Shown one piece after another: positions 36,374-46,600 of a stretch of 64,000 bases of DNA; the first letter of the stretch is position 1, and the number at the start of each line of letters is the position of its first letter. Origin of the DNA: Clostridium formicaceticum (GTDB taxonomy: Bacteria > Bacillota > Clostridia > Peptostreptococcales > Natronincolaceae). The DNA lies in the NCBI RefSeq assembly GCF_001854185.1, contig NZ_CP017603.1, forward strand, positions 3,906,001 through 3,970,000. The letters are read 5' to 3'. The translations under genes and the position numbers were made by a program. Below the pieces are notes generated by a model, which made no database searches, was not told the DNA's origin, and saw only the letters and a program-made list of their open reading frames with translations.

Positions 36374-36490
36374 TATAGATGTGAGCCATTAAATTTTAAT
36401 ATACTAAGGGCTACATTTGCAGTTCACGGTTTTGGGGCGAAACCGTAGATCGTATATATTAAAATTTAACTTTAGAAGCGCGCATCTATA
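36374..36490. repeat. Copy 3 of the palindromic intergenic repeat, inverted
   Basis: 117 bp bounded by TATAGATG and CATCTATA. It aligns to copies 1 and 2 in the opposite orientation (shared TTTTAATAT, GGGCTACATTTGCAGT). Beyond it, ATGCCAG (36358-36364) and CTGGCAT (36495-36501) extend the inverted repeat outward. It lies between the sigma-54 activator and the promoter it probably controls. Confidence 0.65.
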
Positions 36491-36593
36491 TACACTGGCA
36501 TATTTATAGACGCCTTTACTAAGCTTAGGATAATCATTTTGAAACCTAACCAACCCCAATCGCGCAAGCTGCTTAGTTAAGTTAATTATTCAT

Positions 36594-37574
36594 CTATTCA
36601 TGTCTATAAATCTTATATTCATTAATCTTATTAAACAACTGCCTTCTGCTAATTCCTAGTTGTTTTGCTGTATTGGTCATGTTAAAATCATTGAGAGATA
36701 ATACTTTTTCTATATGCCTTTTTTCAGTAGCTATCCTCACTTCTTTAAGAAGCATAGAATTAGATCCATTCATGTGTATTTCATCAGATATATCCTCCAT
36801 ACGAATGATACCATCCTTCGCCAGCACCACCAATCGTTCTATGATATTCTTTAATTCCCTAATATTTCCAGGATAATTGTAATTCATAAGCGCTTTAAAA
36901 GCCACTTCCTCAATGCTGGAAATATCCTTTTTAAGTTCTACCGCATACTTGACAATAAAATAATTGATCAGCTTTCTAAGATCTTCCTTTCTCTCTCTTA
37001 ACGGAGGAATGGTTATAACGATGGTACTAATTCTATAGTAAAAGTCTTCTCTAAATTTTTTTTCTTCAATACGCTGCTTAATATCTCTATTGGTGGCGCA
37101 AATTAATCTAAAATCTATATCCATTAATGCATTAGAACCAATTCTTGTAATCTTTTTGTTATCTAATACTCTCAAAAGGTTTAATTGTACATCCAATGTT
37201 ATATCACCAATTTCATCTAGAAATAACGTACCTCCATGGGCTGCTTCGATTCTTCCAATTCTTTTTTCATAAGCTCCGGTAAAGGCCCCTTTTTCATGAC
37301 CATATAACTCTGATTGTAGTAAGCCCTCGGAAAAGGCATGACAATTTATTGCTACAAAAGCGTTGTTTTTTCTTGAACTAAGATGATGGATATAATTTGC
37401 AAAAACTTCTTTGCCAACACCAGATTCTCCCAGAAGTAAAATCGTAGCATTACTATCTGCTGCTCGAGTAGCTAAATCTAAAGCTTTATGAAACGCCTTA
37501 TTTCTAGATTCAAGAAAATAGTTATGGGTTGATAAGCCTCTAACTTGATTTAATATGCTTACATTATTGCTCAT
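36594..37574 (-). CDS. Sigma-54 enhancer-binding activator without a sensor domain
   Basis: A 326-residue activator consisting of an AAA+ sigma-54 interaction domain (about 25-255) and a C-terminal Fis-type helix-turn-helix (about 280-326; FNMTNTAKQLGISRRQLFNKI). Walker A GESGVGKE (49-56), the sigma-54-contact loop GAFTGA (96-101), LFLDEIGD and the R-finger region ICATNR are intact, so it should be active. Only about 25 residues precede the AAA+ domain: there is no receiver, PAS, GAF or ACT domain, as in PspF. Control must come from a partner protein or from its own expression. The nearest target is the AGCS promoter at 36225-36240. GAGG precedes the ATG. Confidence 0.92.
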   Translation of the reverse strand: MSNNVSILNQVRGLSTHNYFLESRNKAFHKALDLATRAADSNATILLLGESGVGKEVFANYIHHLSSRKNNAFVAINCHAFSEGLLQSELYGHEKGAFTGAYEKRIGRIEAAHGGTLFLDEIGDITLDVQLNLLRVLDNKKITRIGSNALMDIDFRLICATNRDIKQRIEEKKFREDFYYRISTIVITIPPLRERKEDLRKLINYFIVKYAVELKKDISSIEEVAFKALMNYNYPGNIRELKNIIERLVVLAKDGIIRMEDISDEIHMNGSNSMLLKEVRIATEKRHIEKVLSLNDFNMTNTAKQLGISRRQLFNKINEYKIYRHE

Positions 37575-37744
37575 CTGTATTTTCCTCCAAAGATCTAGGT
37601 ATTTTCACATAGATCGTTTTATCGCTGTCCTGCTTACTTTCTAAGATAACTGCTCACTTCAATAAGATTCTAACTATTAAATTTCCTAATTTATTTTCAT
37701 CTATGCATTTATTCGAAAAATAAAGTTTAAGTTTATTTAGCCAA

Positions 37745-37960
37745 TAATAAAACCGGCCAAGCTACTGCTACGTAACTTTACCGGTAAAATTTTATCCTTC
37801 AGTGTATGGCTAAAAGGCCCACTGCTAGGTGAACAAGCTAAGTGACTAATGCCAAATCAAAGATTTAGGTTATCCACTTATATAAGTGGGAGATCAAATA
37901 CTACACCTCGAAGTAAATTCGGCTACAATTCAGTGGGCGTAAAAACTCCCCCTGAATGAA
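37745..37960 (+). ncRNA. Structured IS605-end or HEARO/omega-like RNA element, orphan
   Basis: This gene-free stretch is packed with complementary segments: ACCGG/CCGGT (37752-37756, 37781-37785), GCCCACTG (37817-37824) against CAGTGGGC (37931-37938), the perfect palindrome CCACTTATATAAGTGG (37874-37889), CGAA/TTCG near 37909-37921, and a terminal hairpin TTCAGTGGGCGT/ACTCCCCCTGAA (37929-37956). The CAGTGGGC strand can pair with either of two partners. The closing hairpin and overall look resemble the RNA-bearing right ends of IS200/IS605-type elements, including HEARO (IsrB-type omega) RNA. No tnpA, tnpB or isrB gene is near. Identification is from memory of these families and is tentative; the strand is assumed. 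Confidence 0.4.
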
Positions 37961-37977
37961 GTCTCATTTTATATCTA

Positions 37978-39405
37978 TTATTTTAATAAAGCCTCTAAGC
38001 TATAAGCACACTGTGCTCTTGTAGCAGGCTTTGTTGCATCAAAGTTAGGATAAAGAAGACCTCTTCTGTTGGCAACCCGGACATATCCAGCATACCAGGC
38101 TTCCCCTGCGGCGGGTTTGGCGCTGCTTTCTAAGCCTAAAGCATGTATAAGTACCGTCATTACCTCAGCCCCGGTGATGGTTTCCTCTGGAGCGAAAATT
38201 CCAGTACTTCTACCCTTCATTAAACCTTGATCCGCTACGACCTTGATATAAGGATTTGCCCAATGAGAAGCAGGAACATCTCTAAAATCTCTTGTAATAG
38301 CAGTGAAGGTTTTATTCTTATTTAAGGTAAGGGCTGTCATAGTAGCAAATTCCTGTCTTTTCACAGAAGTATTAGGTTGGAAGGTTCCATCAGGAAAACC
38401 CTTAACAATCCCTTCTGCTGCTAATTTTTTTATAGCTGTAGCTGCAAAATGATTTTGAGGTACATCACTAAAACGAAGATTCTCCCTTCTAAGCTTTTTA
38501 TAAATACTTTCTCCCCTATTATAATCTCCTAAAGCCATCAAGGCTTGATAGGTAGCTATAGCATTACTTGCTCCGTCAACTGCATGGCTGAAGGAGCCAT
38601 CGCTTTTTCTATAGGAAAGTAATGCTGTTACTAAGTTACCATTTTTTTTGCTCCATTCTGAACCTGCTGGATCTATTCCCAGCATCATTGAGCCTTGAAT
38701 AACTTGAGAAAGGGATTCTGAGCTACTTCCCCCCCAGCCTGTAAAATCTCCTGTATCTCCCTGTTGATTTTTTAAGTATTGCATGGCCTTTTTCACAGCA
38801 GCATGATTTTTATCTTCTCCAAGGGCGCCAAAGGCAATTAGCACCATGCCGGTCATATCAATGTCTGAAGATTTTACTCTAGTATCGATGCTAAAACCAC
38901 CATCGGCATTTTGCTGATCAACAAGCCATTTTAATGCCTTATCTCTATTAGGTATGGTTTCCCCTGCTGTATAAAGAGAAATAATCCCCCATATATGGGC
39001 ATTGACTAAATTACTTCCACCTTTAGAAATGCCGTCACCAAACTTGCCATTACTGAGCTGTGACTTTTTTACCTCCTCTACAAGGTTATAGCCCCCAAAG
39101 TTTCTAGGATCTTTTCCTGCGGCTATTGCGCCAATAATGCTCCGTTGATAATCTGTACTTTTATCTGCACTAAATAATTCTCCCTTGCGTATTTGATTTT
39201 CTCTCCTGCTAATAAGGGAAGAAACATCCTTGCCTGCAGCAGAAAGTCCCAAAATAGGCCAATCCATCATACCATCATAACTACTAGCACTCACCGTTTT
39301 CTGTAGATAGCTGACGGTACTATTGAGATTGCTTGTTGCAGCGGCCTGTAAACAAAATATCATTGTTAAAGCAAAAGATAAAAGAAGTGCGATACTTTTT
39401 TTCAT
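37978..39405 (-). CDS. SLH-anchored transcobalamin-like alpha-barrel protein
   Basis: A secreted protein of 475 residues: signal peptide (1-23), a helical repeat region (about 25-300), and three SLH domains (about 311-475; RFSDVPQNHFAATAIKKLAAEGIVKGFPDGTFQP and two further copies) that bind cell-wall polysaccharide. The repeats, each with a glycine-rich turn such as QQNADGGFSID, QGDTGDFTGWG and RKSDGSFSHA, are of the squalene-cyclase/prenyltransferase alpha6-alpha6 type shared with intrinsic factor and transcobalamin. The catalytic Asp-rich or zinc motifs of true enzymes are absent. It lacks a DUF4430 domain, which the lipoprotein upstream carries. Start ATG 39405 with GAGGAG nine bases upstream. 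Last gene of the cobalamin-riboswitch operon, overlapping region adjacent to the S-component gene. Confidence 0.85.
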   Translation of the reverse strand: MKKSIALLLSFALTMIFCLQAAATSNLNSTVSYLQKTVSASSYDGMMDWPILGLSAAGKDVSSLISRRENQIRKGELFSADKSTDYQRSIIGAIAAGKDPRNFGGYNLVEEVKKSQLSNGKFGDGISKGGSNLVNAHIWGIISLYTAGETIPNRDKALKWLVDQQNADGGFSIDTRVKSSDIDMTGMVLIAFGALGEDKNHAAVKKAMQYLKNQQGDTGDFTGWGGSSSESLSQVIQGSMMLGIDPAGSEWSKKNGNLVTALLSYRKSDGSFSHAVDGASNAIATYQALMALGDYNRGESIYKKLRRENLRFSDVPQNHFAATAIKKLAAEGIVKGFPDGTFQPNTSVKRQEFATMTALTLNKNKTFTAITRDFRDVPASHWANPYIKVVADQGLMKGRSTGIFAPEETITGAEVMTVLIHALGLESSAKPAAGEAWYAGYVRVANRRGLLYPNFDATKPATRAQCAYSLEALLK

Positions 39406-39410
39406 CAATG

Positions 39411-40049
39411 TCAACTCCTCTCCAATTCTTGTATAGGCAAACGACTTACTGTTAACCTTCTTTTGAATCTATGCAGTATCTTAATTAAATCAGTTCCTAA
39501 AAAGTACATAAAGAGTACATTGCCTAAAGCATGAATAAAATCAAACCATATACTTGTAAGCTGTATAGCAATGAAGGATCTTAAAGTCAGGGGATATACA
39601 AAGGTAAGCCAATGCCAGATATTCAGCAACCATCCAAAGCACAAGCCCCACAAGAAGGACAATATAAGGAGAAATATCTTTGCATGTCTTAATCTCCACC
39701 TACTAAGTATCCCCCCGCTGACACCTACCAGTCCCCATGCTGCCATTTGCCAAGGTGTCCATGGGCCATGACCTAAAAAAAAGTTGGAAACAAAAGCTGC
39801 CATAGAGCCTACCATAAGCCCAGACCCTGCACCAAATACATAACCACTGACTAATACCAAAAAGGTAGTAGGCTGAAAGCTAGGAATAGCAGCAAAGGGT
39901 ACTCTGCTAAGACCTGCAAAAGCTGCCAGTGTTGCAGTAAGAGCAATCTCCTTTGTTGAAATATCTTTTTTATCGTACCAAAAATAGGTCATGATTAAAG
40001 ATGCAGAAACAAGCATAAGACTAACTAGTGACCAATGGGTACCTAGCAT
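39411..40049 (-). CDS. ECF transporter S component, probably for cobalamin (CbrT-like)
   Basis: About 212 residues with five or six membrane helices. The motif LSRVPFAAIPSFQPTTFLVLVSGYVFGAGSG and the loop SNFFLGHGPWTPWQMAAWGLVG are those of a group of ECF substrate-binding subunits that includes the cobalamin transporter CbrT. The ECF ATPases and T subunit are immediately upstream, and the operon begins with a cobalamin riboswitch, so corrinoid is the likely ligand. I use the ATG at 40049, with AGAGGTGA upstream; a GTG three codons earlier is possible. Confidence 0.82.
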   Translation of the reverse strand: MLGTHWSLVSLMLVSASLIMTYFWYDKKDISTKEIALTATLAAFAGLSRVPFAAIPSFQPTTFLVLVSGYVFGAGSGLMVGSMAAFVSNFFLGHGPWTPWQMAAWGLVGVSGGILSRWRLRHAKIFLLILSFLWGLCFGWLLNIWHWLTFVYPLTLRSFIAIQLTSIWFDFIHALGNVLFMYFLGTDLIKILHRFKRRLTVSRLPIQELERS

Positions 40050-40081
40050 TTTCGTCACCTCTTCTCTTAAAATAGATTATC

Positions 40082-41743
40082 TTACCCTATCACTGGTTGT
40101 TCTATTACCTTACTGATGACTTGAATCGATTCATCTATGTTCAAAACTTTGTCGCTGATTCCTTTAAACAAGCGATTTATCTGGGGAGCATAATATAGAG
40201 AATTGGCTAACACCTCTCTTTTTTTACCATCTGCTACAATTTCTCCCTCTGCCATAATCATGACCCTATCGCTAATCTCGGCAGCAAATTCTACATCATG
40301 GGTAACCATCAAAATACTGGTCCCCTTCTCCTTTATAAGCTGCAATGTCGCTTTTAATTGATCCTTTAACGATACATCTAGCCCTCTAGTGGGTTCATCC
40401 AGTAATAAAATATCTGGACTTGTAACCAAAACCGTCCCTAAAGCAACCCGTTGCCTTTCCCCTCCAGAAAGATCCCGGGGATTCATCCTTCTTTTATCCT
40501 TCAGGTTTAATAGAATTAAAATCTCCTCCACCTTCTTATCATCTTTCTCACCTCTTACCTTAAGGTTAAAGGCTATTTCTTCCTCCACCGTATCGTGAAA
40601 CAAATAATCATTAGGGTTCTGGGATAAGTAACCAATATCCAATGCTCTTTTTTCAGGCTTGAGATGGGAGATATCCCTTCCTTTATAGACAATTTTTCCT
40701 TTCACAGGCCTTAAAAGGCCGCTAATTGTTTTTAAAAGCGTAGACTTGCCTGCGCCATTTTCTCCTAAGATCACCGTTATATTCTTTTCATAAAGCTGAA
40801 GATTGATTTTATTTAAAACAAAATCCTTTTTGTTATAGGTGCTACAAAGATTAGATAACTTCAGTATCTCTACAGCTTCATTGCTACCACCCTCTTCATC
40901 ATAAAGCTTTATCAAGTCTTTAGATGCCATAGTGTTTAATAACCTTCTGCCCTCTTTAATGGTAAGAGGAATGTCCTCTTTCCTCCACTTTGAAAAAAAC
41001 TGTGAAACAGGAGGTATATACTGAGGATATTTTTCTGCCGCCCATTCCACCATTTTTCTAGGGGAACCACTCTTTAGAATTTTTCCATTCTCCATGAAAA
41101 TCACCCTGTCAGCTAAGTGAAAACATCTGTCAATCCTCTGCTCCACCAGCACCACCGTTAATCCCCATTCCATATTTAACCTTTGAACATAATTTAGAAG
41201 CTCCTGTGCGGCAAGAGGGTCTAGCTGAGATGTTGGTTCATCCAGCAATAAAACCCTTGGATGCATTGCCAATATAGAAGCCAAAACCACCTTTTGTTTT
41301 TGACCTCCTGACAAATGAAAGGTATTTTGATCCTTTAATGAAGATATCCCAAATAAAGCTAGCACTTCTGCAATTCTCCGTCTCATCTCTTGATAAGGCA
41401 CTTGAATATTTTCCAAACCAAAAGCAATCTCCTGCTTCACTGCTGTCATCACCATTTGTTTCTCTGGATCTTGAAAAATCATACCTACTTCTTTGGCAAG
41501 CTGTCTTTTATCCCATTGCACCAAGGAAGATCCAGCATAACAGATCTCCCCGCCTATTTTTCCTCCATAATAGTCCGGTAATAAACCCGCCATTGCTCTA
41601 AGCAGTGAGGATTTTCCACACCCGGAAGGTCCAATGAGAAAAACAAACTCTCCTTCCTCTATCTGTAGATTTACTTCCTTTAAAGAAGGTTTTTCTACTT
41701 CTGGATAAAAATAGGTTAAATCTTTAATCTCAAATAATCCCAT
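40082..41743 (-). CDS. ECF transporter ATPase, fused A and A' subunits
   Basis: About 553 residues containing two full ABC ATPase domains. The first (about 1-230) has Walker A GPSGCGKSS, signature LSGGQKQK and Walker B VLLLDEPTS; the second (about 290-525) has GENGAGKST, LSGGERQR and ILLLDEPTR. This is the EcfA-EcfA' pair in one chain. The start at ATG 41743 has GGGGGTGGG upstream and lies inside the end of the T-component gene (28-base overlap), showing tight coupling. Confidence 0.92.
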   Translation of the reverse strand: MGLFEIKDLTYFYPEVEKPSLKEVNLQIEEGEFVFLIGPSGCGKSSLLRAMAGLLPDYYGGKIGGEICYAGSSLVQWDKRQLAKEVGMIFQDPEKQMVMTAVKQEIAFGLENIQVPYQEMRRRIAEVLALFGISSLKDQNTFHLSGGQKQKVVLASILAMHPRVLLLDEPTSQLDPLAAQELLNYVQRLNMEWGLTVVLVEQRIDRCFHLADRVIFMENGKILKSGSPRKMVEWAAEKYPQYIPPVSQFFSKWRKEDIPLTIKEGRRLLNTMASKDLIKLYDEEGGSNEAVEILKLSNLCSTYNKKDFVLNKINLQLYEKNITVILGENGAGKSTLLKTISGLLRPVKGKIVYKGRDISHLKPEKRALDIGYLSQNPNDYLFHDTVEEEIAFNLKVRGEKDDKKVEEILILLNLKDKRRMNPRDLSGGERQRVALGTVLVTSPDILLLDEPTRGLDVSLKDQLKATLQLIKEKGTSILMVTHDVEFAAEISDRVMIMAEGEIVADGKKREVLANSLYYAPQINRLFKGISDKVLNIDESIQVISKVIEQPVIG

Positions 41744-42636
41744 TTTTCCCACCCCCATGCTAGAATTGCTGGAAAAATCAGAAAAAATCCTATCACAAAC
41801 ATCATATACATATGTTCTCTTGAAACCAAGAGCATTCCTATTTTAGGGTAAAAAACAATCTCTGTATATCCGTACATTTTAGACCACACAAGTCCCAATA
41901 AAATCATCATGCTACTAAAAAATACCAAAAGATCTCTCGTGCCAAATGCCAATGCATAGTAACAACTGCGAGGACCACAACCATAGGCTCTAGCCTGCAT
42001 ACTTTCTCCTAAATTAAAGCTATCCTCTAAAGAAGAAAGCAACAATACTTTAACCAAAGGCAATCTATTTTTTATTCTGTTTATACGACTGCCGGTATAA
42101 TACTGCACACCTCTGCACTGTTGTATTTCAGCTGCACCTTGTAGCTGCTGACTCATGTAGGGAATAGTTTTTGTGGTTAAAGCCACCAATAAAGCTGATT
42201 TAGGAAACACCTTTGAAAATAGAGACAGTGCCTTATCAGGATCTACAACCCTGTTATAGAAAATAAAAGTTGAAAAAATGATGAAGAGTCTTAATCCCAT
42301 CACCAGTCCAAACATCAGCGTTTCCAGTGAAATAATAATCCTCCCTAAAACAGGGACAATAGGGCCTCTCCACAACACTGTAGCTCCCATATTACTGATG
42401 AAGAGATGTACAATCATCAGCATGATTACCATATAAGCATACACCCTTAGACTTTTTAGCCAAGTCTCAAAATTTTTAGAAGCTATCAGAATAAAAATAA
42501 CGCCAATCATAAAAAATATAAGAAGAATAGGATGCGTGGTCATAATTGCACCTATAACAATCATCATAATGTAAAACAATAATGTCATTGGATGTAACCT
42601 TTGGAAAAATATATCCTTCTTTTCAAAAACATACAT
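41716..42636 (-). CDS. ECF transporter T component (EcfT/CbiQ type)
   Basis: A 306-residue membrane protein with five or six helices and the ATPase-coupling motif in ESMQARAYGCG (EcfT Ala-Arg-Gly-type signature), preceded by PLVKVLLLSSLEDSFNLG. It joins the ATPase and S subunits. Overlaps the ATPase gene; 13 bases follow the lipoprotein gene. Confidence 0.9.
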   Translation of the reverse strand: MYVFEKKDIFFQRLHPMTLLFYIMMIVIGAIMTTHPILLIFFMIGVIFILIASKNFETWLKSLRVYAYMVIMLMIVHLFISNMGATVLWRGPIVPVLGRIIISLETLMFGLVMGLRLFIIFSTFIFYNRVVDPDKALSLFSKVFPKSALLVALTTKTIPYMSQQLQGAAEIQQCRGVQYYTGSRINRIKNRLPLVKVLLLSSLEDSFNLGESMQARAYGCGPRSCYYALAFGTRDLLVFFSSMMILLGLVWSKMYGYTEIVFYPKIGMLLVSREHMYMMFVIGFFLIFPAILAWGWEKWDYLRLKI

Positions 42637-42649
42637 AGTTCAGCCTCCA

Positions 42650-43600
42650 TCATTCTTGTACTGGCAAACCGATCACTTCTGAATTGGTAACTAAGACACC
42701 AAACTTCTTTGCTATTTTATCTTCATCCTTCACTAAAACATCCATGACATTTCTCATTCCCTCCATATCAAGGGCTGTTAAAAGCCACAGAGGTGTAGCA
42801 TCCCCCATTCCTGTAGCTGTGGATAAAATGGCTCCTACCTCTTGGCTATAGGAGGTTTGCTGTTCGCCTTTTATATTTAATGAGTAGAAGGCTTCTTCAC
42901 TAAGCTCTGCAAACCAACCGGTTTTATCCCTATGATCCTGTACCCCCTGCCAAAAACTACTTTTTGAAAGTTCTTCCCATAAAGCAAGTACAATAATCAT
43001 TTTTTCCCTATTAGCCGCCAATGTTTCTTGATACGCCTGCACCTCTACATCTTCTACTCCTGCTTGTTTTAAGTAGCCTTCCAAGGAATCTGCCAATGCT
43101 TCACAGTCCTTTCCCGCCAGAATAAGGGTTCCTGGATTTTTACCTTGATAACCATTAAGAAAAGGTTGTGGAAAAGCACCGATCACTGCAGGGGTAAAGG
43201 GAATATCTCCCCATGAATGATAATCCCACCATATGCTGTCTTGATCCGTTGGGAAATACTCTGTTGCACCAACACTCGTCATAATACCATTAATGAAATA
43301 AAACCAGTCTGATTTTTCCTTTTCGGCAGTGTTGGTATAGCCAGATATAAGTCCATTGATACCATTGACAAAGCCTCCACCATATTCAGTTTCAATATCA
43401 AGATGCTGGTTTAAAAGATCCATGACAGAGGTTTGAACCTCTAATTGAATGATTTCATCAAAAATATCTTCCTCACCAAAATCTCTAGTTACCAATAAAT
43501 TTATTTCTCCCGGGATGGTGTCAGGAGGGTTGCTGCACCCTCCTATAAGCAACGCCATCGCCAGCAGTACAACAAGTAAAACTGTTTGTAATTTTTTCAT
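42650..43600 (-). CDS. DUF4430 lipoprotein (transcobalamin C-terminal-like domain)
   Basis: A 316-residue lipoprotein with lipobox IGGC (Cys22). A DUF4430 domain (about 30-125) includes TSVMDLLNQHLDIETEYGGG and the signature DWFYFINGIMTSVGATEY followed by DQDSIWWDYHSWG. DUF4430 corresponds to the small C-terminal beta domain of transcobalamin and intrinsic factor that closes over the corrin ring. The remainder has no family I recognise. Anchored on the outer face of the membrane beside the ECF transporter, it could hand cobalamin from the SLH proteins to the S component. Start ATG 43600 with GAGGAG eight bases upstream. Confidence 0.82.
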   Translation of the reverse strand: MKKLQTVLLVVLLAMALLIGGCSNPPDTIPGEINLLVTRDFGEEDIFDEIIQLEVQTSVMDLLNQHLDIETEYGGGFVNGINGLISGYTNTAEKEKSDWFYFINGIMTSVGATEYFPTDQDSIWWDYHSWGDIPFTPAVIGAFPQPFLNGYQGKNPGTLILAGKDCEALADSLEGYLKQAGVEDVEVQAYQETLAANREKMIIVLALWEELSKSSFWQGVQDHRDKTGWFAELSEEAFYSLNIKGEQQTSYSQEVGAILSTATGMGDATPLWLLTALDMEGMRNVMDVLVKDEDKIAKKFGVLVTNSEVIGLPVQE

Positions 43601-43615
43601 AAAACGTCTCCTCAT

Positions 43616-46600
43616 TTACAAAATCGTTGACTGCTCCCTTTCCCTTAAAAACTTATAAATTAAAACAGCACTTTCTGCTCTTGTTACATATTCCTTTGAT
43701 CTAAAGGTTTCATCTGGGAATCCCCTGAAAATTCCCCTGTCAACAACCTGTGCTACCCTATCTATCGCCCAAGAAGCTATTTGATGGTTATCTTTAAAGA
43801 TGGTTGTTCCTATCGCTTCTCTTTCACCTAAAATCTTTGACATCATTACTGCTGCTTGTTCTCTTGTGAGTTTATCGTAAGGAGCAAAGGTATTCTCCGT
43901 TAAACCACTGATGATTCCAGCCTCTAGGGCAGCCTGTACATGGATCGCATACCAGTCCTCTTCCCTTACATCTTGAAACCTTCCTTGATAGCTTATATTA
44001 TCATCTAAACCCAGCACCTTCACCAATAGGGTTGTAAACTCAGCCCTGTTCACTGCTCTAGCTGGCTCAAAGCGATGATCTCCAACCCCCTTTATAACAC
44101 CCTTTTCTACAAGATACTTGATTTCTTTTATTGCCCATGAATAGTTTTCTTCATCTACGTCTTGGAAGGATATAAGAACTGCTTTTTCTTCCTCTTCTTC
44201 CTGCAATTCCTCTGTAGCATCTTTTCTTACCAGTACAGAAAACTTACTAAAATCCTCTACCAATCCTGTAATAGTTCCTGTGGAGGCATCCACCACTGTG
44301 GCTAGTGCTACCCATTGCTCTTCATCTTCATGATACCGAGCCAAAACAATATCCTCATAGCTTACGTCTTCTGGTATCGCTACGCGAATAGATATATACA
44401 TCGGCTTATTAAAGATCAATCCTTTAGGTCCAAACGCGTAGATAGAAGACAGGAATTGATGGGTTGATGGTAAAACGATATTTTCTTTCTTTTCCATTTC
44501 CTTTACTGTGATTTCTTCTTCTTTACTGATGGCATCCTTGGTAATTTTTAAGATAATCTCATTTTTTTCATCTGTTACAATGCTTTCTTTTCTAGCCTCA
44601 ACTTTTTGGGTAATAGCTACAATATTCTCCTCTAACAGACTTTGTAGTGCCTTCCTCTGGCTCTCCGTCATAGGCTGATCCTTACCTATAACGATACTGG
44701 TAGCCTCTAGTTCTTCAATCGGTATGCTTTTAACGAAGTTCTTATGTTTTGAAGCTTCCTCTAGCTTCTTTATAGCGCCCATTATAGATTCTTCAATTTC
44801 TTTGCTAAGTAATATTTCTCCCTGCGTTGTTGCTGCAGCTCCCCCTCCTCCTGGAGAAGTAGAAGTATAATCTTCAGCCCAAAACCAAAGGAGATGATCT
44901 CCATCTTTTAATGTATATTCAGTGGCTGGTATGCCGGGTATGATGGAACCTACCTTGTATTTCCATCCCGCAGTACTGGTGCCATCTTCTTTTTCTCCTG
45001 CAATCTCCTCAATATAAGCATTGTTGTCTCTTGCACGATAAGAAACGCCTGTGGCTTTTAACGCTTCAAAGGGATTTGCTTTATCTTTGGATAATGTAAT
45101 CCCTCCAGAATAGTGGTTTTTGTTGTTTTTGCCGACAATCTCCACCCTTACTTTTATCTCATCCGACACAGGATTACCACCAGAGCCTCCGCCTGTATTG
45201 GATGAAGTATAGGCGATAAACTTTGTAAAATGTTTTGTCCAAATAACCAGGTCATCATCTACATCAATTTTTGCTATTCCCCCAGCAGGTAAAGCATTGG
45301 CTGCCGCTTGGGTATCTTCACTTAAAGTAGTTACTATCTCAACAGGGCTGTTGTTAGCACTTACGAAAGCTGCTGATTTTCCTGCCTGTTCTGGCATCAC
45401 GATTCTAACCCCTTGGTCAAACTCTAGCCTACCTGCAGGAAACCCTATCTCCACTACAGCATTTACTGTTCCATTACTAATAGAAACTTCTTGATTGCTG
45501 ACGACCTTAGGCAGTTGAATGCTGCCATCCCAATTGCTTGTTCCGGTAACTTGGAGGTTTTTAGGAAATACTACCTCAATATTCCCAATACTGCTATTGG
45601 CATTTACTTGAACAAAGGGCAACGTAATACTATGGTTTTGCAGCTCCGTTATCTTCATAAAGTTGGTAGCCGTTGTATTGTCAAGTAATATATTTACCGG
45701 CTCATTAGCGCTTAATTCTATGGTTTCCGCTGCATTTTCACCTATTGTCACTTTTTTAGCTCTGATGACCTTAACAGTATAGGTGTTTATAGCAGTACCA
45801 TCCTCCGCCACAATCTTGATCTCTATTACATTTTCTTCAGGATATTCCTTCGGTACCTCTATTTTTTCAAAAGCATCACTTACTGTCTTGTTGTTTATCG
45901 ACATGATCGCATTTGTATTTGCCTTTATAGGATTGATGGTAATTTCACTCACATCACTACCTATATACAGTGTATATTGATAGGTTTTCGAAGAAAAACT
46001 TGGACTCAAGAAACCAGTGCTACAGCGTAAATCAAGTAAATCTGCATTATCACTGACCTGCTTTTCCTTTAATCTCCAATACACTGGTTCATTAGCCAAT
46101 AAATCACCGATGGCAATTAAGGCTTGCTGTGTAGCAGCCTGGTTGGTTCCTCCCTCTGGTAAAAAAGCAAAGGAATGATCTTCTTTTTTATAGCTTATAA
46201 GGGCATGTAACGGTGTTTTACCATTTTTCATCCAGCTATCACCCGTAATATTTTCTCCTACTGCAACCAAGCTTGAAATCACCATAGCAGAGCTATTGGC
46301 ATTTTCACTTCCCATAGAAGTAAAAATGGAAGCAAAACCGCCACTATTTAATTGAGCAGTCTTTAAGTAGCTTATTGCTCTCTGAATCCCAGTATCAACC
46401 CCCGTCATTCCTTTATGCTGTCCTAGAACAGATAATGCCATAGCAGTTACATCTGAATCAGCAGTAGTACTTAAGCTAAATCCTCCATTGTTTAACTGTT
46501 TGCTCAATAGATGGCCTACAGCTTTATTCTTATCATAAGAGGCTTGTGCAGCATCCAGCGCCAACATAGCGTAAATGTGATTATTTATGCTGCCAAAGGA

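Noticed and set aside
37874-37889. 16-bp perfect palindrome CCACTTATATAAGTGG as a separate operator
   Set aside because: It sits inside the larger structured element and is better explained as one of its stems.
41338-41601. Plus-strand frames opposite the ECF ATPase
   Set aside because: Shadows of the ABC ATPase domain; no ribosome binding site and no recognisable protein features.
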